The notes beneath the pieces were generated by a model. It saw only the letters and a program-made list of their open reading frames with translations, ran no database searches and was not told where the DNA came from. Positions 20,561-32,340 of a stretch of DNA of 64,000 bases are shown in pieces. The translations under genes and the position numbers were made by a program. The stretch comes from Paralithodes platypus (Eukaryota; Arthropoda; Malacostraca; Decapoda; Lithodidae). How positions within the stretch are numbered: position 1 is the first letter of the stretch; the number at the start of each line of letters is the position of its first letter. The stretch lies in assembly GCA_032716605.1 (NCBI GenBank), contig CM064506.1:19888600-19952599 (forward strand), in the 5' to 3' direction.

Positions 20561-21350
20561 TAGAGTATATAGTATCTCGGGCTTGGCCCAGACCGATAGT
20601 AAGCTGTGGATTAATGGAGGAATTGGCCATAATTTCTTCTCCGGCGAGAGAGGAAAGACTTTGTTGCCCTCCAAGATTAATCTCTTCACTTTCAATCGGC
20701 CCAACTTCACAGTTAATTGGATCCAGTTGAGAGAGCCGATCAGAGACTCCCACGTTTTCCTGGTTGTATTCAGACTGTGGAGAAAACTAAACAGTTTCCT
20801 GCGAAATCTGCCCCGATTGTCCACACTCTGAGTAAGAGATTGGTGGTGTCCCAGACCAGCCCTATCCACTGAATATTCCGTGTGGGAACAAGGAGAGACA
20901 TTGCCAAGTTCACCTTGAACCCTAGGTTTTGCACATGATTTAATACTTGGTTTGCATGAATGTGACATAACTCCTCTGACTCTGCCACAACTAGCCAGTC
21001 GTCTAGATACCAAAACACCTTTATGCCCTGGATCAACAAAGGCAAAAGGGCTTGGCGGACTAATTTTGTGAAAATTCTCGGTGCCAGGTTCAACCCAAAA
21101 GGCATTTTTCGAAAGACATAAGTCTCTTGCCTGATCCTCAGAGCGAGGAATTTCTGGAACCTTTTGTTTCTAGGGACATGTCAATAGGCGTCTTTGAGAT
21201 CTATTGAGCACATTCAGCCTTGCGGCGGAAGAGTGAGCCTGATATGATTGACTGTAAGCATCCTGAAGGGTGAATTCTTGATAAACGTGTTAAGATGCGA
21301 GAGATCCAATACCGGTCGCATTTGCACACTCCCTTTTTGACACTAAGAAA
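20560..21350 (-). pseudogene. DIRS reverse transcriptase, broken
   Basis: Motifs in order: RPVLDLSHLNTFIKNSPF (about 21320-21265), SIDLKDAY (near 21205), MPFGLNLAPRIFTKLVRQ (21105 down), FWYLDDWLVVAES with the YLDD catalytic pair, and LGFKVN. This DIRS/gypsy-like RT synthesises cDNA from the element RNA. A stop before SIDLKDAY and a frameshift near 20770 break it. Confidence 0.8.
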
Positions 21351-21750
21351 AGTCTGGAGGTGAATACTGGGCAAGTTGGTTTTACTGGTACAATGACCCC
21401 CTTGGAGATAATTTCTTGGGCCAGGGCCTCCACCTCCTGTGACACATTGTTGCATTCCAGCGCCTGATGCAGTCAAGGTCGCCGGATCCACCGCCAGGTG
21501 ATCCCTTTGCTCACTACTTTCCGGGCCCAAGTTTTCTTGGGCCAGGCCGAGCGAAATAACTGGAACTACCCAGTTTGCAAACTGGGCCTGTTCGGAGAAG
21601 CAACGCTCGAATCCGGCACGCCTAAGCACGGCACTGGGAGACTGAGAGTTTGGGTGGCTAGTTTTTTGGAGGGGGAGGTGGGTTGGTATCAGATGGCTGG
21701 CTAGTTTTGGCTGACGTCTGCCCCTGATTTGGCTTCTGGTGTGGCTTACC

Positions 21751-23535
21751 TCAATACCCTGAATATTTACCTTGTTTGGGCTTGGGCTGAGTACTTCCCT
21801 GCTGAGGAGGAGTTCTGGGATCTCGAGAGGACTGTTTAGCATGCGGTTGGTTAGGTTTACCTCCGCTCTTTGGCTTATGAAAAGGCTTCTTAAATGGTTC
21901 TCTCCTAGCTTGGGAGGTAATCTGCTTCCACCCATTGACCATATTAAAGACTACACTCCACGTTTCTGAGTTAAGAAGGGAGGCAGTGAGTACCGGCGAA
22001 AGAGTTACCCGGTGCCCAATGTCATCCGGTAACTTTTTCACTAGATGCACTCTTAGATCCTGGCGGGCTCGAACCGCTTCCATGATCGCTATTCTGATGT
22101 CTCTAAAGGTTTGAATAGAGTTTTGCAATAAAATTCTACATGACAATTCAGTGGCCTTCCTAACATGTGGGTCAGCAATGGCCGAGATAGTTCTGTTAAG
22201 AGAGACAGCAACCTGGCGGTTAACTAAATACTGAGAGAACATCCGGTAGGCTTTGTTTCGTAATTTAAAATCCCTTTCCAAGTGAGCTGCCGGAGGAGTG
22301 CAAAAGGGTTCATCTAGAGTATGGAGGGCTAATTTGGGTGCCACTAAAAAGGCAAACAAATCCGGCGACACCCCGTCAGCCATCTTTACAGGTAACGAGA
22401 AATAATTATGAGTTTCCTGTGGAACCTGATGAGAGGACTTAGACGTAATGGTTGATGCAAATACCTGAGCCTCTAACTCCCAATCTACCCAGGGACCCAC
22501 CCCTATCCGCCCCATTTGCAGGACTGGCGTATGCGACTGATCCAGTACCGGAATTGTATCCAGTTCCGGCGTGAGAGCATTCAAAGCCTTGACATCATTA
22601 ATGCGATCGGCTTTAGACCAGTCCGCAAAGAGTCGTGCAGATGAGGCGGCAGGAACTGCCGGGGCAGCCGTATGAACAAAGAAATCCGGATTAAAAGAAC
22701 TAGGTCTAGGTATAGCTTTGATTGATACATCCAATAATCTCCCCGCTTCGTCCTTAGCCCTGAACTTTCTGTTTTTGTTAATCTCAATTTTCCACTCACT
22801 AGGGACCGGAAGGTCTCCCGAAATGGTGGGTTGTGCTAAATATGGGTTTAGTGGCGTTGCCGGAACACATGAACAGTCAGGTCCATAGAGGAGAGGCATA
22901 GGGCCTTTCCTCTGAGGAACCTTATCTAAGGGAGGAGTGATATCCGAGATTACTCTAACATTAGTGGTAGTAAGTGTGGCTGGCACTGTGGTGCCGGAAG
23001 CCGCGGTTACTGACGGAGACAAGGACATAGGAGGCACAGAGGCTTGGGGGGTAAGAAAACCCAAAGGTTGTAGAGGTCTTATCGTGGAGTGACTCGTGAA
23101 AACTACAGGTAGACTGGCAGGGGGGTCAGAGGAGGTAGGGAGATTATACTGTTGCATTACTTTATGTAAAATATCACTTATTTCATCTGAGGTAACACAC
23201 TTACTGTGGGATCCCTTAGAAGATTGAGAGCTAGCTTCAGACTCCTCACCTGTTAGACCCGGTGGAGCCGAGGATAAAGGCACTTCCTCCGGTTCCCCAC
23301 TTAACTCAACCTCCTCAGAAATATCCTGTTGTGCCTCCGGCGCCTGATCCGCCAGTGGCCACACCAAATCAGGGACAGACGAACATAACATTTCAATATT
23401 ACTCTCAATCAATGGTTCCTGACTTACTCTAACCCTGTCATGAGATGGCTCCGATTGACGCCAGCACCCCCGCGCTGCGGGTGGCTGTGAGTCTTGGATT
23501 ATTTGGGAGCTTGGTAATTTCAATGTCAGTGCCAC
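21751..23535 (-). CDS. DIRS-like gag, main open frame
   Basis: 594 codons without a stop. The N-terminal 250 residues are rich in S, P and E. The conserved part includes HNYFSLPVKMADGVSPDLFA, then FKLRNKAYRMFSQYL and KLPDDIGHRVTLSPVL. The C-terminus is basic and glutamine/proline-rich (KPFHKPKSGGKPNQPHAK), consistent with RNA binding. No CCHC knuckle is seen. Its start is arbitrary, since the frame continues upstream after a frameshift near 23450-23530. Confidence 0.7.
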   Translation of the reverse strand: MALTLKLPSSQIIQDSQPPAARGCWRQSEPSHDRVRVSQEPLIESNIEMLCSSVPDLVWPLADQAPEAQQDISEEVELSGEPEEVPLSSAPPGLTGEESEASSQSSKGSHSKCVTSDEISDILHKVMQQYNLPTSSDPPASLPVVFTSHSTIRPLQPLGFLTPQASVPPMSLSPSVTAASGTTVPATLTTTNVRVISDITPPLDKVPQRKGPMPLLYGPDCSCVPATPLNPYLAQPTISGDLPVPSEWKIEINKNRKFRAKDEAGRLLDVSIKAIPRPSSFNPDFFVHTAAPAVPAASSARLFADWSKADRINDVKALNALTPELDTIPVLDQSHTPVLQMGRIGVGPWVDWELEAQVFASTITSKSSHQVPQETHNYFSLPVKMADGVSPDLFAFLVAPKLALHTLDEPFCTPPAAHLERDFKLRNKAYRMFSQYLVNRQVAVSLNRTISAIADPHVRKATELSCRILLQNSIQTFRDIRIAIMEAVRARQDLRVHLVKKLPDDIGHRVTLSPVLTASLLNSETWSVVFNMVNGWKQITSQARREPFKKPFHKPKSGGKPNQPHAKQSSRDPRTPPQQGSTQPKPKQGKYSGY

Positions 23536-23915
23536 TGCTGCTACTCACTACCTCTTTGGAAAGATTTTTAGATTTCACTTTAGGCCTAACAGATTTATGG
23601 GAGGCTGATTTGACCAGAGGTGACTTTATTATTAATTGTTCCCAGAGGGCCTCGTCATCACAGTGAAGAGCCTTATGGGCTGTGTCTTTGGCATAAGTGT
23701 TAAAAATGGCCTTTATTTCTTGCAAAGCTGCCAAGCACGACAAGTCTTTCTTGGTGAACAAAGCCGTTTTCAAGTCGGCACAGACGGAACAACGCTTTGA
23801 CACTCACAAGCCTTTAGAGCGGTCTAAACACTTAACACATTTTAAACAGAGTTTATGAGCGAATATAGGTAACAGTGAACAGTTGGGAGTAGCGCATAAC
23901 TCAAACTGAGGCATG
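23438..23915 (-). pseudogene. DIRS-like gag, N-terminal part
   Basis: An ATG at 23915 opens MPQFELCATPNC, followed by HKLCLKCVKCLDRSKGL, TGA (likely from CGA), then SKRCSVCADLKTALF. Together these make a cysteine-rich cluster (C-x(4)-C, C-x2-C-x2-C, C-x2-C). The frame then joins the 594-codon frame by a one-base shift. A C run lies at 23931-23940. Confidence 0.65.
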
Positions 23916-24620
23916 ATGGATAAAGGGGACCCCCCCCCCCCAACCGGAATCAGCAGCCACCACCCGCCGGTCCTGTAGTCACTAAGGTGCCGGGAATTCT
24001 GGAAATATAAAATTTCCAGGAATTAATGCTCATAAGGATAACCTGCGAGGTGTTAATACATCCTACCTTGAGTCCGCCGGAAAATCAGCAACTACTCTAA
24101 CCTTCCGCTGGACTCGCCGTGAAAAAACCTCGGGCTTTTCCGTCTAAGCAGATTGGAACTGCTTACTTATGACAAGTGTCACAGGCCCTATTAGACCGTC
24201 AGTGTATGACTATCCGCCGCATGACGTATCTTAACACTTGCACACTTGACTGGGGCGCCGCAGGGCGAGGAAGTCTTTACCGCGTGACAATTGTGGTCAG
24301 GGCGAGTTAACTCGGCGGGCCGAGTTCAGAGCTCCCGTAGGAATCCGCATTTCCGCCGGAAGGATTGTGGTTCAGCTTACCACGCCGGGACATTTGGTTG
24401 TTCCCTACCCGTTTTCAAGACGGGTAACCAGGGCCCTGCTGCACGGGGCCGCCGGAGACAAACAATCAACATTTTAGAGAGGGGAGTCAAAGCACAGCTC
24501 CTCTCTCCAAAACCCATACACAAAAACAAGGACGTCTCCCAACCGCCAAATAACATGCAAAGCACACATGTAAAAACACCAGGGGCACACATAGGCTTAA
24601 ACATAAACAGATAATTCAGA

Positions 24621-25145
24621 ATCCTAAATTACCTGCAGCCTACACTGGAGACCCCTAACCAGGCTGGCCACGTGGCTCGACGAGACATCACAGGTAGACG
24701 ACGCTCCGAACACCCAGGAACCGTAACCAGATGAGGGAGGACCACGACAGGGTCCCGCAAGCAAATACGGACTAGAAGGTGTAGCACCACGTGCAGTCAC
24801 CCTTAGACTAGAGCATCTGCTAAAAAACACAATTAATATATGCAACTGCCTCTTAGTGACGGCCTGAAGCATAATCTTGTAGAGTGGTAGCCTCCTAGCT
24901 ATGATATCAAAAGCTAAAGGTGCAAACACAACATAATAATAACACACGTGCTCGTCGCCTTTATATGATATCCTCGGTCATCTAGTGCACGTCAAGGTCA
25001 GCGGACGTGGGAAGAGGGTGCTCTGTGATTGAGGATGAATTTAAGAAAGACTACACACACTTCACTTCACTTCATCAGCATTTAGCTTGCCTAAGTATAT
25101 GGTGGTGGGGAAATTGAGGTAAGACTGTCAGAACATTACCCTGTG
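24621..25145. other. No gene seen
   Basis: The stretch lies between the DIRS leader and the CR1-like element. Frames are short with no family match. Confidence 0.5.
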
Positions 25146-25211
25146 TTAGGATACGTACTGTGATTGTGGCGAGCAGGGCACACGTGATTGAGGCGAGCAG
25201 GACACACGTGA

Positions 25212-27489
25212 TTGACGAGGTTACCAAGATGGCGGGCATGGCGGACAGCCAAGGTGTGGCGGACACGAGAGCCAGGAAAAAGAAATAAAGGGAAATATGC
25301 AGCCATGCACTGCCAAGCGCAAGTCAAAGAAGGGATTAAATGTGACTGCTGTGAATTCTGGGTGCATTTTAAGTGTGAAGACATATCTGAAGAGAAAGCG
25401 AAAATGTGGAAGGAAATAGGGGACCGTGCAACTTTCTTTTGCTCAGTGAGGAGTTGTATGAAAGTTACAGGGGAGCTTCTTAAAGCCATAAACCCATTGA
25501 AGGACCAGGTTGATGCTAACACTAAGAGGATAGAAGATCTTGAGAGAAAATTCAAGGACCAACAGATAAAACTCAATGACCAGCACGATATAACTACACC
25601 CAATACGCCCCAAATAAACTTAGCCTCCTATGCAGATGACATAACACTCACATGCACACACCATGACCCAAAAAGAGCAACAGATCTCCTTCAACCCTAT
25701 CTCAACACACTACATGGCTGGTGCACTACAAACAGACTTAATCTAGCCCCAGCCAAATCCACCGCAACCCTGCTCACAAGTTGGACAGGAGAACACGAAT
25801 ACATCCCTCAACTCACCATAAACAACACACCCCTAACACATACACACATACCCAAAATCCTAGGAGTAACATATGATACTCATATGACATTCAAACAGCA
25901 CACCACAAACATTAAAAAGAAACTGACACCCAGACTTAACGCCCTCAGGTCACTTGCTCACACAAAATTTGGACACAACAAAGAAACTACCACCACAGTA
26001 TATAAACAATACATAAGATCAGTGATGGAATACGCAAGCCCAGCCTGGGCTTCTAACTTAGCTGAAACACATCATAAGACCTTACAGACTATTCAAAACA
26101 AAGCCCTGAAGATCATTACAGGCTGCACAGCTACTGCACCCACAGATCACCTACATCAAGAAACCAAAATCCTCAAAGTCAAAGACCATCTGGACATGAG
26201 AGGCACTCAATTCCTGGCAGCAGCCTCCACGAACCAAGACCACCCACTAAACTACATGGCAACACACCCACAGACACCAAGAAATATCAAAACAACACCC
26301 AGCACACGGTATCACACACAATTATTGTCCTCTCTCCCTCCCTGCCCACCCCGAACCAACTTCCAGAAGCACATCCATACTCATATCTCTCACCGATCCA
26401 TCCACTCACTCACAGACAACACGCAGCTGCATGCACGACCTCCCGAAATCCATCCTTCCGAATCCTCCCTTCCTCGCGAGGACAGAGTCCACCTGGCCAG
26501 GCTGAGATGCGGACACCATCCAGCTCTCCTGAGCTATCAGAAGAGACTGGATGACTCCGTTGTCGACGCCTGCCCGGGATGTAACACAGCACCCCATACC
26601 ATTAAACACATCATAGAAGACTGCATTTCACACAACCTCTTACGCCAACAACACAATCTACACTCAATGAGAGCTCTGTGGGAAAGCCCGATCGTGGCCA
26701 TGGCCTTTCTCAGGGACTCGGGGCTGTTCGGCCAGGCAGCTTAGGGAACAACAACAACAACTCAATGACCAAGAGATGAGAATGAGGGTAAGCATGCAGC
26801 ACGAGGTGGAAAAGGCTGTTGACGAGCCAACAAGGAATATAACAAAGGTTCAGGACAAAATCAAAACTGACATGAGAGAGGAAGTAATAACAGCCTTCCA
26901 GAACCAACGGGAATCTGTTGCTACAGTGACTGAGGACACAGGTAAAATAAGGGACGAGTTGAGAGGAGAAATGAAGGAAACTTTTGATGAAGAAAAAGAC
27001 AGGTTGTTCAGAGCCAAGAATCTAATCCTGGCCGATGTTTCGGAGCCCGACACTGAGGATATGAAGGTAGGCAGAGCGAGGGACCTAGTTAGGGTTACCG
27101 AACTCTTTACCACACACATGCAGATTAGAGAAACAGACTTCAAGATCGTGGCTGCCACCAGACTTTGGAGGAAAGACGACAACCAACAACAACCAAGACT
27201 CCTAAGGGTCCGATTTGAAACCGAAGAGATGGTTGGACTAGTGGCGAGGGCATCAGCACACCTAGGCCACACGGACGATGAAGCTGCCAAGGGAGTGAGA
27301 ATCTTCAGAGACAAGAAAAGAAGTGAAAGACAAGAGAGGAAACGACTGATTGACCTAATGTTGAGAAAGAACGACGAAGAAAGTAACAAGGGGGAGTACA
27401 AATGGATAACGGATCATGCGGCCAAAAAGGTGTTCCGAGTGAGGAAAGACGCCACAAGGCAGCCCTTTCGTCAGCGGAAGTTTAGGTAG
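25212..27489 (+). pseudogene. CR1-like ORF1 (split by insertion)
   Basis: The first part (to 25582) shows a PHD/RING-like cysteine pattern (IKCDCCEFWVHFKC ... FFC ... C) and the start of a coiled coil (ANTKRIEDLERKFKDQQIKL). The second part (26772-27489) continues the coiled coil and then a basic RNA-binding region (FKIVAATRLWRKDD, ARASAHLGHTDDEAAKG). The two halves meet at the duplicated target AACTCAATGACCA. CR1 ORF1 proteins bind element RNA. The 510-codon frame through 26744 is an accidental fusion with the inserted element, not a real protein. Confidence 0.8.
25583..26758 (+). mobile_element. Jockey-like element, 5'-truncated insertion
   Basis: 13-bp target duplication AACTCAATGACCA at 25570-25582 and 26759-26771. 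The insert ends with a (CAA)n tail. It encodes RT from the catalytic YADD (ASYADDITLTCTH) through thumb motifs (TKFGHNKETTTTVYKQYIRS, TIQNKALKIITGC) to a cysteine/histidine motif (CPGCNTAPHTIKHIIEDC), open to 26744. The endonuclease and RT N-terminal motifs are missing, so it cannot move alone. Confidence 0.9.
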
Positions 27490-27517
27490 ACCCACAAGAA
27501 ACCACCCTCACCAGACC

Positions 27518-28462
27518 TTCAAGTGCCTTTACACCAACCTAGACGGCATCCACAACAAGACAGCGAAAATGGAAGAAGTAATGAATGAAACAAAACCGGA
27601 CCTTATTTTTTTAGCTGAGACGAAGTGTGATCAAGACATGTTAAGTGCAAATGTCTTTGATGTAAATAAGTATACTCTAATCAGAAGAGATAGGGAAATA
27701 CAGAACGCTCCTGGAGGAGGGGTAGCATTATTAGTCAAGAAGGATCTTGTAGTGGACGTGACATCAGTGAGCAGCCTTAACAACCATACAGCAGAAGAAT
27801 CAGTCTGGTGTGAAGTAAAGAATAAGGAGGGTAAGAACCTAGTCATAGGCACAGTGTACAGAACCCCTTCCTCCCCAAGTGACAATAACGATAAACTATG
27901 TGACCTCATAAGGCTGAGCGAAGAATATGCGAATGACAAACAGATTCTAGTCTGCGGCGACTTCAATTTTGGCAACATTGGCTGGGAAAACAATACAGTA
28001 GTGGCTGGCTCTCAGGGACACGGACAGGCACAAAATTTCTTGGAAGCTGTCAACGACAACTTTTGGACTCAGAATGTCAAAGAATGGACTCACCTATGCG
28101 AGACTGACAACCCTTCAAGGCTAGACCTCATACTGACAAAGACTGACTGCGAAATTGACGAACGAGAATACCTGGCACCACTGGGACAGAGCAAGCATAC
28201 TGTACTGAGCTTCACAATAAAATCAGACACTGTGCCGGAGAAAAGAGAAGACGAGGGGAACAAACTCAACTATCACAAAGCGAACAAGGAGAAGCTACAG
28301 GACAAATTCAGCAGGGTGGATTGGACTAGTCTTCTGCGCGACAAATCAGCAGGTGTAATGTGGACCATTTTTAAGGATACGTATGACGGGATTGTGAAGG
28401 AGTGTGTCCCCCTCTACCGAAAAAAAAGAAAAAAAAGAAGTCATATGCCCCCAAATGGATGA
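27518..28462 (+). pseudogene. CR1-like ORF2, AP endonuclease domain
   Basis: The frame begins FKCLYTNLDGIHNKTAK upstream of the first ATG (27569). Motifs: LIFLAETK (catalytic glutamate), GGGVALLV, IGTVYRTP, CGDFNFGNIGW, SRLDLILTK. The usual S-D-H near the end reads SKH (about 28190), which would lose a catalytic aspartate. The domain nicks target DNA to prime reverse transcription. The frame is lost at an A-rich run near 28420 and resumes in another frame (YAPKWMNRRLRTLIAREKKA). Confidence 0.8.
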
Positions 28463-30261
28463 ACAGACGACTACGGACACTGATAGCAAGGGAAAAAAAA
28501 GCATGGAAAAGGTACAGAGCTAGAAGAAGTACAGGCAGACGGGAACAGTACAACACTATAAGAAACGAGGTAACCAAAGAAGTGAAAAAAAAAAAAAATA
28601 TGAATATGAAAGGAGAGTAGCACTGAACTCTAGAACAACCGCTAAACACTTCTGGGCCTATGTGCGTTTGAAAACAACTGTGAAGGACTCAATTAGCAAG
28701 ATAAAGACCACCAGTGGGGACCTTACCGATAAGGACTAGGAAATGGTCCGAGAGATGAACCTAGCCTTCAATGGAGTGTACGTAAAGGAGGACGCAAGCG
28801 TACCAGTACCAACACCGGACGCCACGCTTCAGGGACCCAAACTAAAGGACATTGCCATCAGACGAGAGGACGTAAGAACAAGATTACGGGAACTGAATGC
28901 CAACAAGACTCCAGGACCAGATGGGATATCTCCAGTAATACTGAAAGCATGTGCAGACACCCTATGTGACCCATTATTTGACATCTTTAGCAAATCAATT
29001 CAAACAGGTGAAGTACCGAGTGACTGGAGAAGTGCCAATATCACCCCGATATTCAAGAAAGGCAGCAGAACCGATCCCTTGAATTACAGGCCAGTATCCC
29101 TAACAAGCATAGTGTCTAAGGTAATGGAAGGAATCATCAGACAGGAAGTTGTTAAGCACCTGACAAGAAACAACCTCATCAGCGATTCACAGCCTGGATT
29201 CAGGAATAACAGAAGCTGCCTCACAAAAATGCTATGCTACCTGGATGACCTGGTGAATGGGGTGGACGACGGACACTGCATAGACATTAACTACCTGGAC
29301 TGCGAAAAGGCCTTTGACAACAGAGTTCCCCATTGTAGATTGAGAGCCAAACTTGAGTCGACGGGCATAGGAGGGAACATCCTGGAGTGGATAACGAACT
29401 TCCTCACAGACAGGCTGCACAGGGTCAACATAAGGAACTGCTCCTCAAACAGCTTACTGGTACACAGCGGGGTACCCCAGGGTTCAGTGCTGGGACCAAT
29501 ACTTTTCCTGATCTATATAAACGACCTTGTTGCGAACCTTGAATCATCAACCAGCTTATTTGCAGACGACGCCAAAATCTATAAGACAATTGAGACAAAA
29601 GGAGACATAGAAGCGCTGCGAAGAGACATGAAGAGGCTGGACGGGTGGAGTAAGAAGTGGTTTCTAAACTTTAACGCTGACAAATGCAAAACGATGCACG
29701 TTGGACGAAACAACCTCCAAGCATACTACCACCTGAACGGGATTCCACTACAGAAGACAACGGAGGAGAAGGACCTGGGTATCCTGGTGTCGTGTGACCT
29801 CTCTACTTGTCACTGGTACGCCCGGTCCTGGACTATGGTGTGCAAAGTTGGTCCCCTTACCTGGTTAGGGATATTCAGGCCCTGGAGAGGGTACAAAGAC
29901 GTGCTACGAAACTGGTATCCGAACTAACACACCTGCCCTACGAGGAGAGATGTCAGCGACTGGGACTGCAGACACTCAGTGACCGGAGAAAAAGAGGTGA
30001 TATGATCGAAACTACAAGCTAATGCATGGATTCGACGACATCCCTTACACCAGATTCTTCCGCCTCAACACAAACAATCTGTGAGGACATTCACTGGAAC
30101 TAGCGAAACCGGACCACTGGAGAACAAGACTAAAAGGGAACTGGTTTGCGATCTGGGTGATCGATGACTGGAACTCACTCCCAGACGGGATAGTAACTGC
30201 GCCCACGATAGCCACATTCAAATCACGGTACGACAGACACATGGGTATAGAGAACATTTAG
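28402..30261 (+). pseudogene. CR1-like ORF2, reverse transcriptase
   Basis: Motifs in order: NKTPGPDGISPVILKAC, FKKGSRTDPLNYRPVSLTS, SQPGFRNNRSCLTKML, DCEKAFD, GVPQGSVLGPILFLIYINDL, LFADDAKIYK (catalytic FADD), LGILVS. Defects: frame change at an A14 run near 28588, TAG at 28737-28739, a deletion of about 100 bp with frameshift near 29800, a frameshift near 30010, and TGA at about 30082. The final segment reads WNSLPDGIVTAPTIATFKSR. The element is inactive. Confidence 0.8.
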
Positions 30262-30390
30262 GCTGACACGTCTTAAGAGGTGGGGACCACACAAGAAACC
30301 AATTCTTATTTCCCCACTACCAATTCATAGGTAAGCACACGTGGCGCGAAGATCCTGGGATACGTAGGTGCCTGTTACAATAGTATCCTA

Positions 30391-30880
30391 ATTTACACAC
30401 TTCCTGCAGACATACCAATGGGGCAGCTGTTGCTAGCTAATCTAAACCTGTTCACTACAATGCAGGTGTATACAAATGAGCAAGGACTCCCTAGAAGCGC
30501 TGGAAACGTCGAATGAAGCGGGAGCGACGGCGGCACCCCACTGGCTTGTATGGCCACGGAAGTAGGAAGGACGAAGATGGTCGCTAGGGGGCCTGGAGTC
30601 GGGGAAGCAAAACGCAAGAAATCCACATATGGAAAGTCATATGATAACAAATATTAAGTTAATTTATCTTTTTTATTTTTTACGGAATTTTTTCTGTATA
30701 GGGTACCCAATCATAATGACGATCCCATAAGGGAATTAAGCGTGCACTTATGATGAGTACTCCATGATACTTCCGCGGCGGTAGATTCAAAATGCTGACG
30801 CGGGATGTTGAATGGAGACTATTATACTAATAGGCAATATCGTCAATGATTACGGGGCCACTATTAAATATGGATTTTCC
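30391..30880 (-). repeat. Block C, inverted copy
   Basis: The reverse complement of 16.83-17.14 kb ('ataatgacgatcccataagg', 'gccgcggcggtagattcaaa'). Its apparent 85-codon minus-strand frame is not a gene. Confidence 0.7.
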
Positions 30881-32340
30881 CAAATGGTTGAGGGACATTT
30901 CCAATTAAATTTGGCGAAATTTAACATTCGTAAGGTTTGTTGGATCGTAGAGTTACACAGCCATTCAAAGGTACGAACGAAGATGTACTGTGCAGGGTTA
31001 ATTGGGCCTGCCCAAATAGCCCTTGCAAGAATCAAGAACTAAAATATTTTCGTTTAGGCCTACTAATTTTACGAACCGAATACACCAAGCTCGAATAACC
31101 ATAACCATAAGGCACCTGGAGGTTTAGGTTAATAACGTCTGATCGAAGCCTTGATGGTGTGATGTGAGAGTGGACGGGGATTCTGGGAACCTGCTGCCTG
31201 TCGCTCACTTTTGACTGGAGAGCCTGGAGGTGGACGACTTTGAGTCTTTTGACAGTTTGCAAGGTACGTTACATTACCGGTATAGCCTAGGCTAGACCTA
31301 GCCTAGGCTATAATTTTGGTTTAATTCGACCTTTCGCTGGGATAGGCCTATTTGCTTTTGCTAGCTTTTGGTCATGACTGTTAGCCTAAGCCTAGGCTTA
31401 CATAGGCCTAGCCTATAATTTTACTGTTTTTTTCTCAATATTAGGCCTAGGCTATGTGACAGCCAGCTGTTATTTGCCCCCTGCTGGCAATATTATAATT
31501 ATAGGCAAGCGATGGATGTAGATTCCGGGCCTACGGTCATCATGTTTACATAGTGCGATCGCCGCGGTTAACTTCGGGTCTAGGCCTAGGCCTATTTTGA
31601 CGTTTTTTTTTCTTGGTTAGGCTAGGCCTAGCCACCTGCTGGCAGCTGGCCTAGCCTATGATAATGACAATAGGCTATGTGAGGGGGGGGGGGCGGCAAA
31701 GCTCTCCTCAACATATTATATCCAATGGCATTCAAAATAGCCTAGACAGGAACATGATTGCAAGCGTCCGACGCCGCCCCCGCCGTCATGTTTACATTTG
31801 TCAATCTTATTTGAAGTCGTCTAGAGGTCCCGTCCTCACAGTTGTGGTCCGCCACCGCTGCGTCCGTCCCCTGCATCCCTTCGAAGGAGGTCCGTCTGGT
31901 CCGGTATAGAGTTTGAGGCCGCCCGGCAATTAGAACTTATCAGTGTATCCAGAATTTGTCGGACCTGGCTAATTCGGCCCATACGGTTTTGATTTGTCCG
32001 TGATAACCATCGAATATGCTGTAGCCTAATTTTAACTAGCCTAATTCTAAGAGGAATAGACAAACAAAATTGGTGCATGAATTTCAACACATGATTTGAG
32101 TAGGGCCTAGATGGCTGGTAGATATTTCGTGTTTATAGGCTAGGCTATTTGTCCCATAGAATATATCCTATATTATTTTTTGTTTTTGTCCTGAGGCTGA
32201 TAGGCTTTCTAAGACGCCTGGTTAACTAACCTTCTCTTATTAGGCTAGCTGTACTTGATTGGGATTATTTTTTGCCTCGTTATAGGCCTACAACAGTAGG
32301 CCTATGTAAAAAGGGAGATTCCCTTTCCTTGCCCTCCTAT
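30881..32340. repeat. TAGGCCTA-rich repeat region with repeat D
   Basis: The palindromic word CTAGGCCTA and its variants recur many times between 31050 and 32320. 31430-31920 is a copy of repeat D ('ccccctgctggcaatat', 'gcaagcgtccgacgccgc'). A consensus-like splice donor (CAAG|GTACGT) at about 31262 is the only gene-like signal. No long frame is found. Confidence 0.5.

Larger units (their letters stand above)
17700..24620 (-). mobile_element. DIRS-like tyrosine-recombinase retrotransposon, degenerate
   Basis: Reading the minus strand, the order is gag (23915 to 21751), RT (about 21350 to 20560), RNase H (20530 to 19990) and tyrosine recombinase (19987 to 17809). This is the DIRS order, and there is no protease or DDE integrase. 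All genes carry frameshifts or stops. Split or inverted terminal repeats could not be located by eye, so the outer limits are approximate. Confidence 0.8.
25146..30390 (+). mobile_element. CR1-like non-LTR retrotransposon, degenerate
   Basis: ORF1 has a PHD-like zinc finger and coiled coil. ORF2 has an APE-type endonuclease and RT. A Jockey-like element is inserted in ORF1. ORF2 coding ends at 30261 (HMGIENI), followed by about 130 bp of 3' UTR. The start is approximate ('gttaggatacgtactgtg'). No target duplication for the outer element was found. Confidence 0.8.

Noticed and set aside
26776..27489. Stand-alone 237-codon coiled-coil host gene
   Set aside because: It is the second half of CR1 ORF1, continuous with 25212-25582 once the Jockey insert is removed.
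31262..31270. Splice donor CAAG|GTACGT as a first-exon boundary
   Set aside because: No upstream coding frame or promoter motif supports an exon; kept only as a weak signal.
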